From NCBI GenBank assembly GCA_030180135.1, contig CM058232.1, positions 95,592,630 to 95,656,629 of the forward strand: 64,000 bases of DNA, in the 5' to 3' direction. Positions within the stretch are counted from its first letter, which is position 1. Each line of letters begins with the position of its first letter. Position numbers and translations under genes: made by a program. The notes below the pieces were generated by a model. It was not told where the DNA came from. It was given only the letters and a program-made list of their open reading frames with translations, and did no database searches. The stretch comes from Orychophragmus violaceus (Eukaryota > Streptophyta > Magnoliopsida > Brassicales > Brassicaceae). Positions 10,699-20,370 of this stretch are shown here, in pieces.

Positions 10699-11487
10699 TT
10701 TAATTTTCTTTACAAATTTTACTTTTTATTCATTTTGTTAATAGTAGTTTAGATTTTTAATTATGTAATCTAATTTTCATTATAATTGTTTAACCAACAT
10801 TATAAACAGTGAGTTAGCAATTTAGTTTTTTTTTTTAAATGAATTATGTGTTATTTGGAGGAGATATATCGTAAGGATTAAGAGATTAAAATAACGATTT
10901 CGCATTATATATTTTAATCTGCGTTGTATCGTAAGATCATAGTTTGGAAAAATATATATATATGTGAAAACAACTATTGTAAAAGTTATGTGGTATATGT
11001 TTAATTGTTATTTTATTTATCTAAAATATTATTTTATAAAATACATGTTGTAGTCGTATATATAATTTGCAAATTTGATGGAACTATCCGTTAAAAACTT
11101 CATTCAAACATAAAGCATAATTTGACGCTTCAAATATTTGAATAATATAAGTATGAAATCATTTTATTATTTTATTAATTTTAAAATATATCAGCTGAAA
11201 TTATTTACTATATGCGAATTTTTTTTAGAAAATTTATAATTGAGATTGGCTAATTAAATTTTCAACCCGTTTAATTAATTAAATATTTGTCAGTTTGATG
11301 GAAAAACCTGCTAAAAAGTACAATCGTAAAAACATCAATCGTAATATGTGTATATATATATATATATTTGAAACAAAATAAAAAGATATTAAAATATATT
11401 TCAAATATTTGAATAATATAAGTATGAAATCATTTTAATATTTTATTAATTTTAAAATATATCAGCTGAAATTATTTACTATATGCG

Positions 11488-11531
<44 letters not shown>

Positions 11532-11647
11532 GAAAATTTATAATCGAGATTGGTTAATTAATTTTTCAACCCGTTTAATTAATTAAATATTTTTCAGTTT
11601 GATGGAAAAACCTGCTAAAAAGTACAATCGTAAAAACATCAATCGTA

Positions 11648-11688
<41 letters not shown>

Positions 11689-12070
11689 TGAAACAAAATA
11701 AAAAAGATATTAAAATATATTATAAATATATTTTGAATTAAATCATAAATTAAGATCATAAATTAGAGAATCTTAATTTATATATAATAGTTGATGTATA
11801 AATTATTCATTATATTTATCAATTAATTTGTTTTGATTTTAATTAATTAGGAAAGTGGGACCTATTATATTTTGGTTGTTTGGTTACATGTTTAATAATT
11901 GTCTTGTTTGGAAACATGGATTGTAGAGATAATGTTATATTCCCTAATTACCCTTAATGAAGGTTACAAATCCTAATAATATTAAGGGCAAATTTCAGGA
12001 ACAACATTTATGTACCATGGACAAACTCCAATTTTTTAATAGTATTGATTAAGGGTAAATTAGCATTTAT
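10699..12070. other. AT-rich DNA, no gene seen
   Basis: Long A/T runs and (TA)n tracts with no credible coding frame. This is probably Helitron or other TE interior, and it contains the tandem duplication at 11131-11722. Confidence 0.6.
11131..11722 (+). repeat. Tandem duplication of a ~271-bp AT-rich unit
   Basis: Unit 1 is 11131-11401 and unit 2 is 11402-11722. Both start CAAATATTTGAATAATATAA and run through the same order of motifs to the KATATTAAAATATATT end. Unit 2 is longer because a T run of about 9 has grown to about 39 (11490-11528) and a TA run has also grown. Confidence 0.9.
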
Positions 12071-12083
12071 AAAAAATGTACAT

Positions 12084-12327
12084 GTGAAGCAACCGTGGTC
12101 TAGTGGTCAAGTGGTTAATGCTTTACACCGGCAGGTATTTAGTTCGAATCCCCGAAGGCGCAGTTTTACAAGATTAATGGAGGCAAGCTTATAAGGAAGT
12201 TTTCAGGAGCAGGTGGAGCCGTTGATCGTGACCATTGATGGATTCTCGTAGAACGGAGGTAGTATTATCTGTTAAATTGTCCTTGTAATAGTTCTCATAA
12301 TCTGTATCAGCGTTAAAAAAAAAAAAA
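12084..12327 (+). mobile_element. tRNA-derived SINE with target duplication
   Basis: The head carries RNA polymerase III boxes: A box TGGTCTAGTGG (12096-12106) and B box AGTTCGAATCC (12141-12151). The body ends in a 13-base A run (12315-12327). AAAAAATGTACAT is repeated directly before (12071-12083) and at the tail (12322-12334), the target duplication of LINE-driven insertion. Length is about 231 bp plus tail. The head folds only partly as a tRNA, so this is a SINE and not a tRNA gene. The 3' part may derive from the partner LINE. Confidence 0.88.
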
Positions 12328-12334
12328 TGTACAT

Positions 12335-13460
12335 ATACTAAAATAGTACATAATATCCTGTGGAGCAAAGCTTTAAATCGCAGATTCAGCAATTTTAAAT
12401 CCTGAACGTTCAAATTAAATTGTTTTATTAGAACCGTCCATTTTGATTCGATATGCCCATTAAACGAAAGATATTGATTCCTAAAATGATCAATATAATT
12501 AAAGATAATAAACGACATTTTAGGAATATAAAACCAATTTGTTATCAAAAGATCGTGAAATCCATGGTTTGCGAAACGGTGAGAAAAGCTTTAGGTTTTG
12601 CAGAGTGGGTTTCCTTCAGGAGACAATATTGAGATCGGCGAAGCGACGATGGATCTACGAGTTTAGTTTTCGTGGAATTTGAAAGGGATACATGATTTGC
12701 GCTGATTATTGTCGGTGGGTTTATTCACTCAAAAAGGGTTTTAGTAGACGGAGAAGAGATCTGGTGGTGAAGCAGTCTTCGAGAATTAGAACTTGGTTTT
12801 TGTTATTCTTTGTTTGAATCTCTTGTGGGTTTCCTCAAAAGTTGCAGTTATGTATGTTTATTATGCTTTGTTTTACACGATTTGGGTTTTAAGATTAGAT
12901 TTTTGATTTTGTTTTTCGTTTCTTCTTCCTTAATTGGTTTGTGTTTTTGGTTTCAGATTCTGGAGAGAAGGATAGAAGAGATGGAAGAGACGATTTAAAA
13001 AAGCCATGAAAAGCTTGGAAAAGGGTTGCTTCTGAATGCTTTTGAGTTATTATATTTCAACAGTTTACCACTTTGGGTTCTTAATGTTGCTTCTTCTTCT
13101 TCTTCCTTTGTTTTGTTTCTTTGCTGATTTAGTTTATCACTTGTGTTGGTTATGAGCAATTGAGCATACTTGAGTCCAATCATTATTTCAGGTAATTTCA
13201 GTTGAGCAAATATATTTCAAGCTTAAACAGTGAATTCAAATTGCATTTGCTTAGCGTCTATGGGTTTCTATTTATGACATTTTTCAGGCGAAGCTGGACT
13301 ATGCAACATCAGGGAAAAATACCAATAGCCTAAGTTTTCCTTCTAAACTATCTCTTTTCCTATCTCTCTAGCTCGCTATGTTTGTGGGTAGTAAGGAACT
13401 TTAAAGGTGAAGTCTTAGTGCATAGTAGACGAGCATTAAAAGGTTCTTTTCCTACCAAAT
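12335..13460. other. Non-coding or decayed stretch between SINE and a gene remnant
   Basis: No supported gene. 12540-13300 has less extreme composition than its surroundings and contains a TTTGGTTTCAG acceptor-like site near 12950. It could be an old transcribed region or captured gene DNA. Confidence 0.3.
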
Positions 13461-13586
13461 TGCAACGATGTGATCGATGCATTGCATAAACCTAAAGAAT
13501 GGCCAGCTTGGAAATGATATATGGTGGATCTACTTGATAAAGTGAAGAATGAACCCGATTGGTTTTTGGTCAAAGAGAAGCCATAA
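13461..13586 (+). pseudogene. Possible exon remnant of unknown protein
   Basis: 42 codons with protein-like composition ending at TAA, for example KPKEWPAWK before an internal TGA and YMVDLLDKVKNEPDWFLVKE after it. I do not recognise the family. The single internal stop and the isolated position between AT-rich repeats suggest a dead or captured exon. Confidence 0.35.
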
Positions 13587-15372
13587 TGTAATATTGGCGC
13601 TTTTCGCTAACAATGGTAAAAGAAGGACGGATAAATTCATTTGTTGCTACAGGTTATCTGCACTGGCTATCTACATTGGTTGAAGGAAATTTTCTACAAT
13701 GATCAGAGATATCGATGTTTTTGATTGGATGTTGTTGGTTTTGTTTTTGACTTTGTAGAAACATTTATCTTTATACGTAAAAAATGAGAGGTTTTTATGT
13801 CAAAATAAATACCTTTTGCGTCTTTTTTTTTCAACATACATTTTTATGTCAAATAATATGCAATGTTGAATTGGTCTGGTTATATATTTAGATTGTTACA
13901 TTCTTTCGACTTTTGACTTTAGAGAATTATTGTAAGACATGTAAACAATTCTTGAGAAATATGGCCTCAAAAAATGACGATTGCTATTGGAGTTGCTCGA
14001 AGATTATAGTTTTTGCACATTGTTGTAATTAAATTTAAAATTTTATAATCGTTCTTTAAAATTAATTATGAATTAAAAATTCAATATATCTTAAAAATAC
14101 ATATACACACAATGAAATACAAAGTAGAACACAAAATTAATAAGAAAAATTATCTAAAGTTAAAAAGAATGTATTTAAACATCTAAAATCAAAAACCTAT
14201 AAAATGATTTATTTATAATATAATTAAATTCAAAAAATGGTAAGAATGTTTAACTTTGAAATAAAATAAAAAATCTAAAAAACATAACTACATCCATATA
14301 CAAAAAAACTGTTTTAAACATAAATTCATAGTTTCATAAATAGTAGAAAATTAATAAATCCAAAACAAAATAAAATCATTGTAGTTAGAGCTGTAAAATC
14401 TGAACACAAACAAAAAGGCCAAATATACAAAATAATTAAATCGCTACAAATTGTAAAAAATTTAATCAAAAATATATATTTATAAAACAATATAAATTAA
14501 TTTGTTTCAATTATAAAAATATTTAAAAAGATTTATGTTCATCGGAAGACAAAATAAAAAGAAGAATTGACCAAATTTTATTATAGAAATACTAAAATAA
14601 ACTTAAACTAATCCAAAAATGTTAAATGAACGGATTATCATATTTTAGTTACACTTTCATCTATATAATATACATAAAACCTTTGCATTTTGACCAGTAT
14701 AAAACTGGTTGAAAATAGATTAACCAATTTCGATTGTCTATATTATTAAAAATTATTCAATATTTATAGTATTCGTGTATATGATGTGTTAGATTACGGT
14801 TGATGTTTTACGATCGCTTTTTGAAGGGTTATCATATTTTTAAAATATTTAGATCACTATAAGATGAGTTGAAAATAGATTGTTTGTTTATATTATAAAA
14901 TATTTATAAAAAAATTGTTCGATAAAAAAATATTAAACAAATGAATTAACCAATTTTAATTATAAAAACATTGAAATAAACTTCAACCAATGCAATTTTT
15001 TTAAATGAATAGATATCATGTTTTGACTTTTATAAATTTGTAATTATATTTATATAAATTTATAATTTTAATTACTAAAATATTAAAAACAAAATAATTT
15101 TTATATATGAGCATATGATCTTTTACAAAATAAATATAAATTTTAAATCAACATAGTACATACTATACTTTTATATAACATGACTTTTATAATTACTGTT
15201 TTATTTAAAATACTATAAAATTATTTTCAAAAAAAATTATTTAATACGTTCCTGCATTGAACACATAATCATAATAATATTCAGAAACTAAAAATTATAT
15301 TGAATAACTAACAAATCAGAATTACAAAAAATGATTCAGAAAGTTATTTAAAATATATATATATATATATCT
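13587..15372. other. AT-rich repeat DNA, no gene seen
   Basis: Very high A+T, many short direct repeats such as the pair around AACTGGTTGAAAATAGAT (14705) and GAGTTGAAAATAGATTG (14864). Probably Helitron interior, given the 3' ends at 15401 and 15584. Confidence 0.5.
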
Positions 15373-15477
15373 GCGTTTCTTTAACGCGGATCAAAATCTA
15401 GTTTTCACAATTAAAACTCAAAAAGTACACAGTTTACTAACTCACCATATTATTATGTAACCAAGATACTGACCAAT

Positions 15478-15555
<78 letters not shown>

Positions 15556-15663
15556 GCGCTTTTTTAACGCGGATCAAAATCTAGTTTTCACAATTAAAAC
15601 TCAAAAAGTACACATTTTGCTAACTAACCATATTATTATGTAACCAAGATACTGACCAATAAT
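15364..15663 (+). repeat. Duplicated Helitron-like 3' ends separated by an (AT)n tract
   Basis: A ~115-base block occurs twice (about 15371-15480 and 15553-15663). Each copy starts with a GC hairpin (GCGTT...AACGC, or CGCG...CGCG) followed by GGATCAAAATCTAG and T, the Helitron 3' signature, with CTAG at 15398-15401 and 15581-15584. The same downstream flank follows each. Between them lies an (AT)n run at about 15482-15552. They point opposite to the end at 10670. Confidence 0.65.
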
Positions 15664-16242
15664 AATGTGATGGTATATCATATATGTGGATTGTGGAAAT
15701 AAAATCGTAGGCGTGTAAGTAGGGTAAACAGACAAATGCGTAGAGGAAGGTTGCGCGCATAATTAAGTGCACATGAGCGTCTGAGAGGATCGATAGCTGA
15801 AAGTCACACAAAATTTCGATCTTAAAGTACAAACTATACTTTCTTCTTCACCCACTGAAAAGGCTCTCGCTTTATACATTTATAATATGGTTGGGTGCGA
15901 CTCTAAATTATCTAAAATCTATAAAGTAACTAACTTTTTGGTGATTTCAGCAGAATGTCGCATTATTTGGGTTTAGCTGGCTAGCTAGTTGTCATATAAA
16001 AAACCATATATTCAAAGATCTTATGTTATTTTTATAGTTTAATAATGTTTACAATAACGGTCCAGTATGATATATGCCCCGTTGTCTTCTAATGAAAGTG
16101 ATAAAATAAACAATCATATATAGAGCCAACAATAAGAAACAAGTATAATGTATATAGGTATTGATCATCAAAAGCGACCAGCGACATGTTTTGAAATTTA
16201 TAGTGACCTAATTTATGTGTAAATTTTTTATTTTTTAAAAAG
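15664..16242. other. AT-rich intergenic DNA, nothing recognised
   Basis: No frame, RNA gene or repeat end that I can support. It ends at the CACTA target duplication ACG (16243-16245). Confidence 0.5.
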
Positions 16243-16394
16243 ACGCACTACAAAAAAAGTCTTCATTCATAGCAGATTACTATAGCTCATTTTACTGAAC
16301 TGCTATTGTAGATGTTTTAGAAATTTTCAAACTCTATAATAGCATTGGATAAACGCTATAATAGAGTTTCCATAAGTGGGAATATAAATTTTGC

Positions 16395-17066
16395 TGAACC
16401 GCCGAACCCTTGATGAAAATTGAGTGTCTTGAACAACCTAGCTATTTTTCCCTCTTCTATTTCATTTTCCCTTTTTCATTTTCCCTCTCCAGTTTCATTT
16501 TCCCACTTAAACACAAAATCATCTCACACAAAATCTCTTGCTCTAATTTTTTCCCCAATCACTTTAGCCAGAATTTTTTTGTCCCCTCTCTTGCTAAGGA
16601 AAAAAATCCTAGACAAAAAAAAATTCAATCCTCTTGTCTCTCTCTCTAACGCTAAAGGAATTGTTTTCATTTTCACTCTTTCAATTCAATTGCAAAAACT
16701 CTTAGTGGAACAGATTCACAGATCAAATCGAATTGTTTTCATTTTGATAATCTGATCTTGCCTCCTCTCGTCTCAGACGCGGAGGATTCGTCGCGGTTAC
16801 ACTGACGTCAGAGCTTCATCGTCGGAGCCTTCGTGATATCGCACCGTTCTCAATCTGAAATCGAAGACGAAGCAACCATAGCCAGTCTCCGTGAGGATTT
16901 GGGCAGAGGAGGAGCCGCCGGAGCTTCGCCGCTCTCTTCTCCGTCTCCGTCACACTCTTCCATGTCTCCGTCACTAGATCCAGTGATGCGGCGGTGGTGG
17001 TCTGAGCAGAGGCAGCGGAGGCTTCAGATCCGATTATCAACACCGGAGATAAAAAGCGGTATGTGA
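16395..17066 (+). other. Transcript-leader-like segment inside the CACTA element
   Basis: Pyrimidine-rich DNA (16440-16650) followed by a GC-richer frame (16833-17066) with Ser/Pro-rich then basic sequence. It looks like a 5' untranslated region plus first exon captured from a host gene, but I do not recognise the protein. GGTATGTGA at 17058-17066 could be a splice donor. Confidence 0.35.
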
Positions 17067-17581
17067 CCTAGAATCTCGCCTGGGCAAGACACAAGTGATT
17101 ATATCTCTTGAACCCTCTTCTCTCGTCGTATTCGTATATGATGTCACCATTTGGATTGAGTAGAAATGTGCAAGCTTTTCTTATCCGTCATACCAAGTTT
17201 ATGAAAGTAACTTGTGCCTAATTGTTTTTGGACGAGAGTGGACTACTTAGCTGAGTTACGAATGATTATCTATCCTAGATATCTTTTGCATGAAAGAATG
17301 GTTTTGATGCCCTGAGGATGAAGAATGTAAACCTGAGACTGGTAAATCTGTTATTGTTGTTGCAGCGTCTCTTGCTGACAGTACCCCTCCTTTAGAGGAC
17401 AAAGAGTAGCTTTATCTTATTGTTGTTGGTAACTACAGAAGTGGGAATTACTCAAAAAGCAGACAGCTTGTGGAGACAAAATTTCAAAGGGTAAGCTAAC
17501 TCGTAAGGCTTGAAACACATGATATGAAAGTTCTCTGGACCTTTGTAACAAAATCCTAAATCAGTACCTTTGTTGTATGTA

Positions 17582-18094
17582 GATATTACTGGAGAGGCAC
17601 TAGAGGAATTCAGAAGTGAGGTACAAGCCTTTCTTTCTCTGGAAATTCTTGTACCCTTTCAAGTTTTGAACATTAACCACTAAGTGACTCATTCGTAACA
17701 TTTTATTTAATTATGTGCAAGGTCAGGATGACGAGAAGGCTCAGACACCCTAACATTGTTCTCTTCATGGGAGCTGTAACCCGCCCACCAAATCTCTCAA
17801 TTGTTACTGAATATCTTCCTAGGTATTACTATGATGCTTTCATGAATCAGTTGTTTTAACGCTATTATGATTACCATATCTTTAATGATAACTATCCATG
17901 TCCCACCCATTATTGAGCAGAGTTGGGACTATTCAGTCTGTTTTCTGTGTATACTTTCCTTGGATGCTTACTGTACAGCTTTTCCCAAATCTGAAGAAAA
18001 ATTTGCTTGTGCAGAGGTAGCTTGTATAGATTAATCCACAGGCCTAATAACCAATTAGATGAGTGAAAGCGTCTGAGAATGGCTCTTGATGTTG
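17582..18094 (+). pseudogene. Captured Raf-like MAPKKK fragment (three exons)
   Basis: Exon pieces lie at 17582-17620, 17722-17822 and 18015-18094, separated by GT-AG introns. They encode consecutive parts of a kinase domain: GEALEEFRSE, then RLRHPNIVLFMGAVTRPPNL, then GSLYRLIHRPNNQLDE, a stop, and KRLRMALDV. These are the alphaC-beta4-beta5 region to alphaD-E of plant Raf-like (CTR1/EDR1-type) MAPKKKs. The ATP-binding loop upstream and the catalytic and activation loops downstream are absent, so no active kinase can result. TGA at 18064-18066 interrupts the last exon. Intron retention shows capture from genomic DNA. The exact parent gene cannot be named without a search. Confidence 0.82.
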
Positions 18095-18110
18095 TATTAT
18101 TACTCGTTCC

Positions 18111-18443
18111 TTGGAACTGCGTTATGCAGTAACTGAATGGTCAGGAGGTCTATACGTGTCTCCAACTATAGCTGGGAGTAGGCCTAGTTCTTTGGTTGCT
18201 GGTGCTTGGGCTGCAATGATGTCTCTCAGCGAAGAAGGTTTCACAATATTTATCTCAAGCTTCTGGTTACTAGAGTGTGTTGGAGCTTTAAATGGTTGGT
18301 TATGTTTGCCTATGTTGTTTCACAGGCTACAAAACACAAGCAAGATAAGCATCAAAGAGACTAAAAGAAGGGTTTACATTAGATATCTTTGAAGTTAATG
18401 ACATCATGTCTTCAAAAGTTTGGCATTTGAATGCACTACAGAG
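18111..18443 (+). pseudogene. DPL1: Captured sphingosine-1-phosphate lyase fragment
   Basis: The first piece (about 18111-18236) reads AVTEWSGGLYVSPTIAGSRP, SSLVAGAWAAMMSLSEEG, a highly conserved stretch of the PLP-dependent sphingosine-1-phosphate lyase. A second piece after an intron-like gap (acceptor TTTCACAG near 18325) reads LQNTSKI, and in another frame LDIFEVNDIMSSKVWHLNAL (ending near 18442), which is the continuation of the same protein further on. Material between them is missing and the frame changes, so it cannot encode the enzyme. It lies directly after the kinase fragment with no spacer, consistent with joining inside the transposon. Confidence 0.82.
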
Positions 18444-18532
18444 ACACAAAAGGTAATCTGAAAAACAAAAATTTATTGCTCCTTATACATTTTTTTTTCT
18501 AATGGATCAGATCAATTATTCAAGCTATAATC

Positions 18533-18816
18533 ATGCAAGACGAAGAAGGTGTTGTCACAGCGCTATACATTCCGAGAAAATGGTATATCTTCTTCTTTAC
18601 ATTATACCAGTCTCTTTTGATCAATCTTAATTAATTAATAAGCTGGTTCGTAATCATCTCAATGCTCGAATTAGTCTTCCATAGTTCCACAATTGTGTTC
18701 TCAAAGTGTGTGATTTTGTTTTTGTTTATTGACGTTTTTATTGAATGAAACGTCATTTACAGGGAGATGCAGACAATGGCATGAACAAGCTTTGGCACAA
18801 CAAGAAGATCAAAGGG
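18533..18816 (+). pseudogene. RPS21: Captured ribosomal protein S21e fragment
   Basis: ATG at 18533 begins MQDEEGVVTALYIPRK, close to the N-terminus of plant eS21. A GTATAT...TTACAG intron-like gap follows (to 18762). Then comes GDADNGMNKLWHNKKIKG, matching the eS21 C-terminus, where the family has GDAD...LW.KKK. The middle exon is missing, so at best a very short hybrid peptide could be made. Further sequence to about 18930 remains open but unassigned. Confidence 0.72.
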
Positions 18817-19415
18817 GTATGTTCCTGCCATCACCACATAGCGATGAAGGGGATCAAGTAAAGAGTGTCTTTAATGGCGGACATTGTTGGCTCAAAGGTA
18901 ATAACAGAGGAAGAGCTAGATTCACACCTTAGAGCTTAGAGCTAGATAGAATCTTTGGGAGCTCATTATAGTTTTACATTGTTTAAGACTTAGCGACATT
19001 TTACGATGTTAATATGTGTAACTATGTAAGACTTGTTTTTGATTAATGTAATATTATTGTTATGTATTTTGATGATTCATGAGATAAAAATTATGTAAAT
19101 CAAATCATAAATAATTTGCAAAACAAAATTCAAATAAAAAATTATATATATATATAATATATTTTAATTAAATATATTTATATAGCGATAAAAATCTGCT
19201 ACAATATTAAATAAAATAGCACTAAATATGTGCTATTAGAAAATATATTAAGCAAATGCTATAATAGAACGAAGGTATGATAGCATGTTAAAAACGCTAT
19301 CGTATGGGTGACACCTATTATAGCTGCGGATGACATAGCATTTATGAAAACGCTATGTATGACATACGATAGCATAATTTTCGCGCTGACAATGTACATA
19401 TTTGTTGTAGTGACG

Positions 19416-20370
19416 TACTTGTTTTTGTTTAACGCCAACGTCTTAAATTTATATGTAGTTTGTTGATTTTGTACCAACCAAATTGATACATTGCTTAGAA
19501 CCGAACCTATGCCAATCCCAGTTTACAACCCTTTTCTAAACAAATACAGTTTAAAAAGACACAAATAAACAATACGAACGAATGGGAGAGTAGATTGATA
19601 GATATAAAAGAAAGCAAAACAAAAGAACTCGTCTTTGCAAAGCGAGTTACATGCGTAATTGCTACCAAGTTACAATCCAAAAGAAATCATAAAAACAAAA
19701 AAATTACAAATGAAGAGGTTACTTACCACCCCACCTAAAAACAATAATTTCTAAACTCACCCTGAAATGTCCCAAGTGTTCTAAAAGGTCCACAAAGAAA
19801 ACAACCATATGTACATTAGAGCTGGCATCTTTGTTGAAATCATTCCAAGCTCTGTCACAAACATCCAAGAAACTGACAGCAATATCTCACCTTACTACTC
19901 ACTACACTACACTACACACACATACACTCATCATTCTACCTTTTTCCTATTACCACTCATAAAGACAAATAAAAAAAGTGAAAAATTATGCTGACACTCC
20001 TCTCATTCTATATAATTCTTCATTTTTTTATAAATAAAAACAAATTTATAATTTAAAAACTCGAGAGAATGACTGACATTCTCATCTGACACAACATTAC
20101 TGAATCAGATGGATACTTTATATCAGACTTCTATGGCATTTTCTTCATCATCTAGACCTTTTCTTGTTGTTTCTTGCATCTCAAGCAACCCAGTCACTTC
20201 CTGACCTTAATACAAACAAACAAAATGAGTCTTCTTTAAAACAATTTTTTTACTTCAATTGGGTTTAAGAAGGCTTCGTGGAAAAGAAAACAGAGATGGA
20301 CTATGTACCTGTACTGTATGATTTGTTCTGTTCATGCCACCATATGCACATAGTGAACTCAAACTCAAAC
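19416..20370. other. Intergenic DNA and MYOB 3' flank
   Basis: No gene seen. It holds the 3' untranslated region of the minus-strand MYOB gene, probably up to several hundred bases, plus short CA- and A-rich runs. Confidence 0.55.

Larger units (their letters stand above)
16246..19412. mobile_element. CACTA element carrying captured host-gene fragments
   Basis: Left end CACTACAAAAAA and right end, read inverted, CACTACAACAAA, with ACG directly repeated outside (16243-16245 and 19413-19415). This is the 3-bp duplication and terminal motif of CACTA (En/Spm) elements. Subterminal regions are full of short CTATAATAG / GCTATCG-type repeats in both orientations (16270-16370 and 19180-19390), as expected for transposase binding. 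No transposase gene is visible, so it is non-autonomous. Inside are exon pieces, all on the plus strand, resembling a Raf-like kinase, sphingosine-1-phosphate lyase and ribosomal protein S21, with introns partly kept, which points to DNA-level capture. Confidence 0.88.

Noticed and set aside
12086..12163. tRNA gene
   Set aside because: A and B boxes are present but the acceptor stem and anticodon arm do not fold well, and an A tail and target repeats mark it as a SINE.
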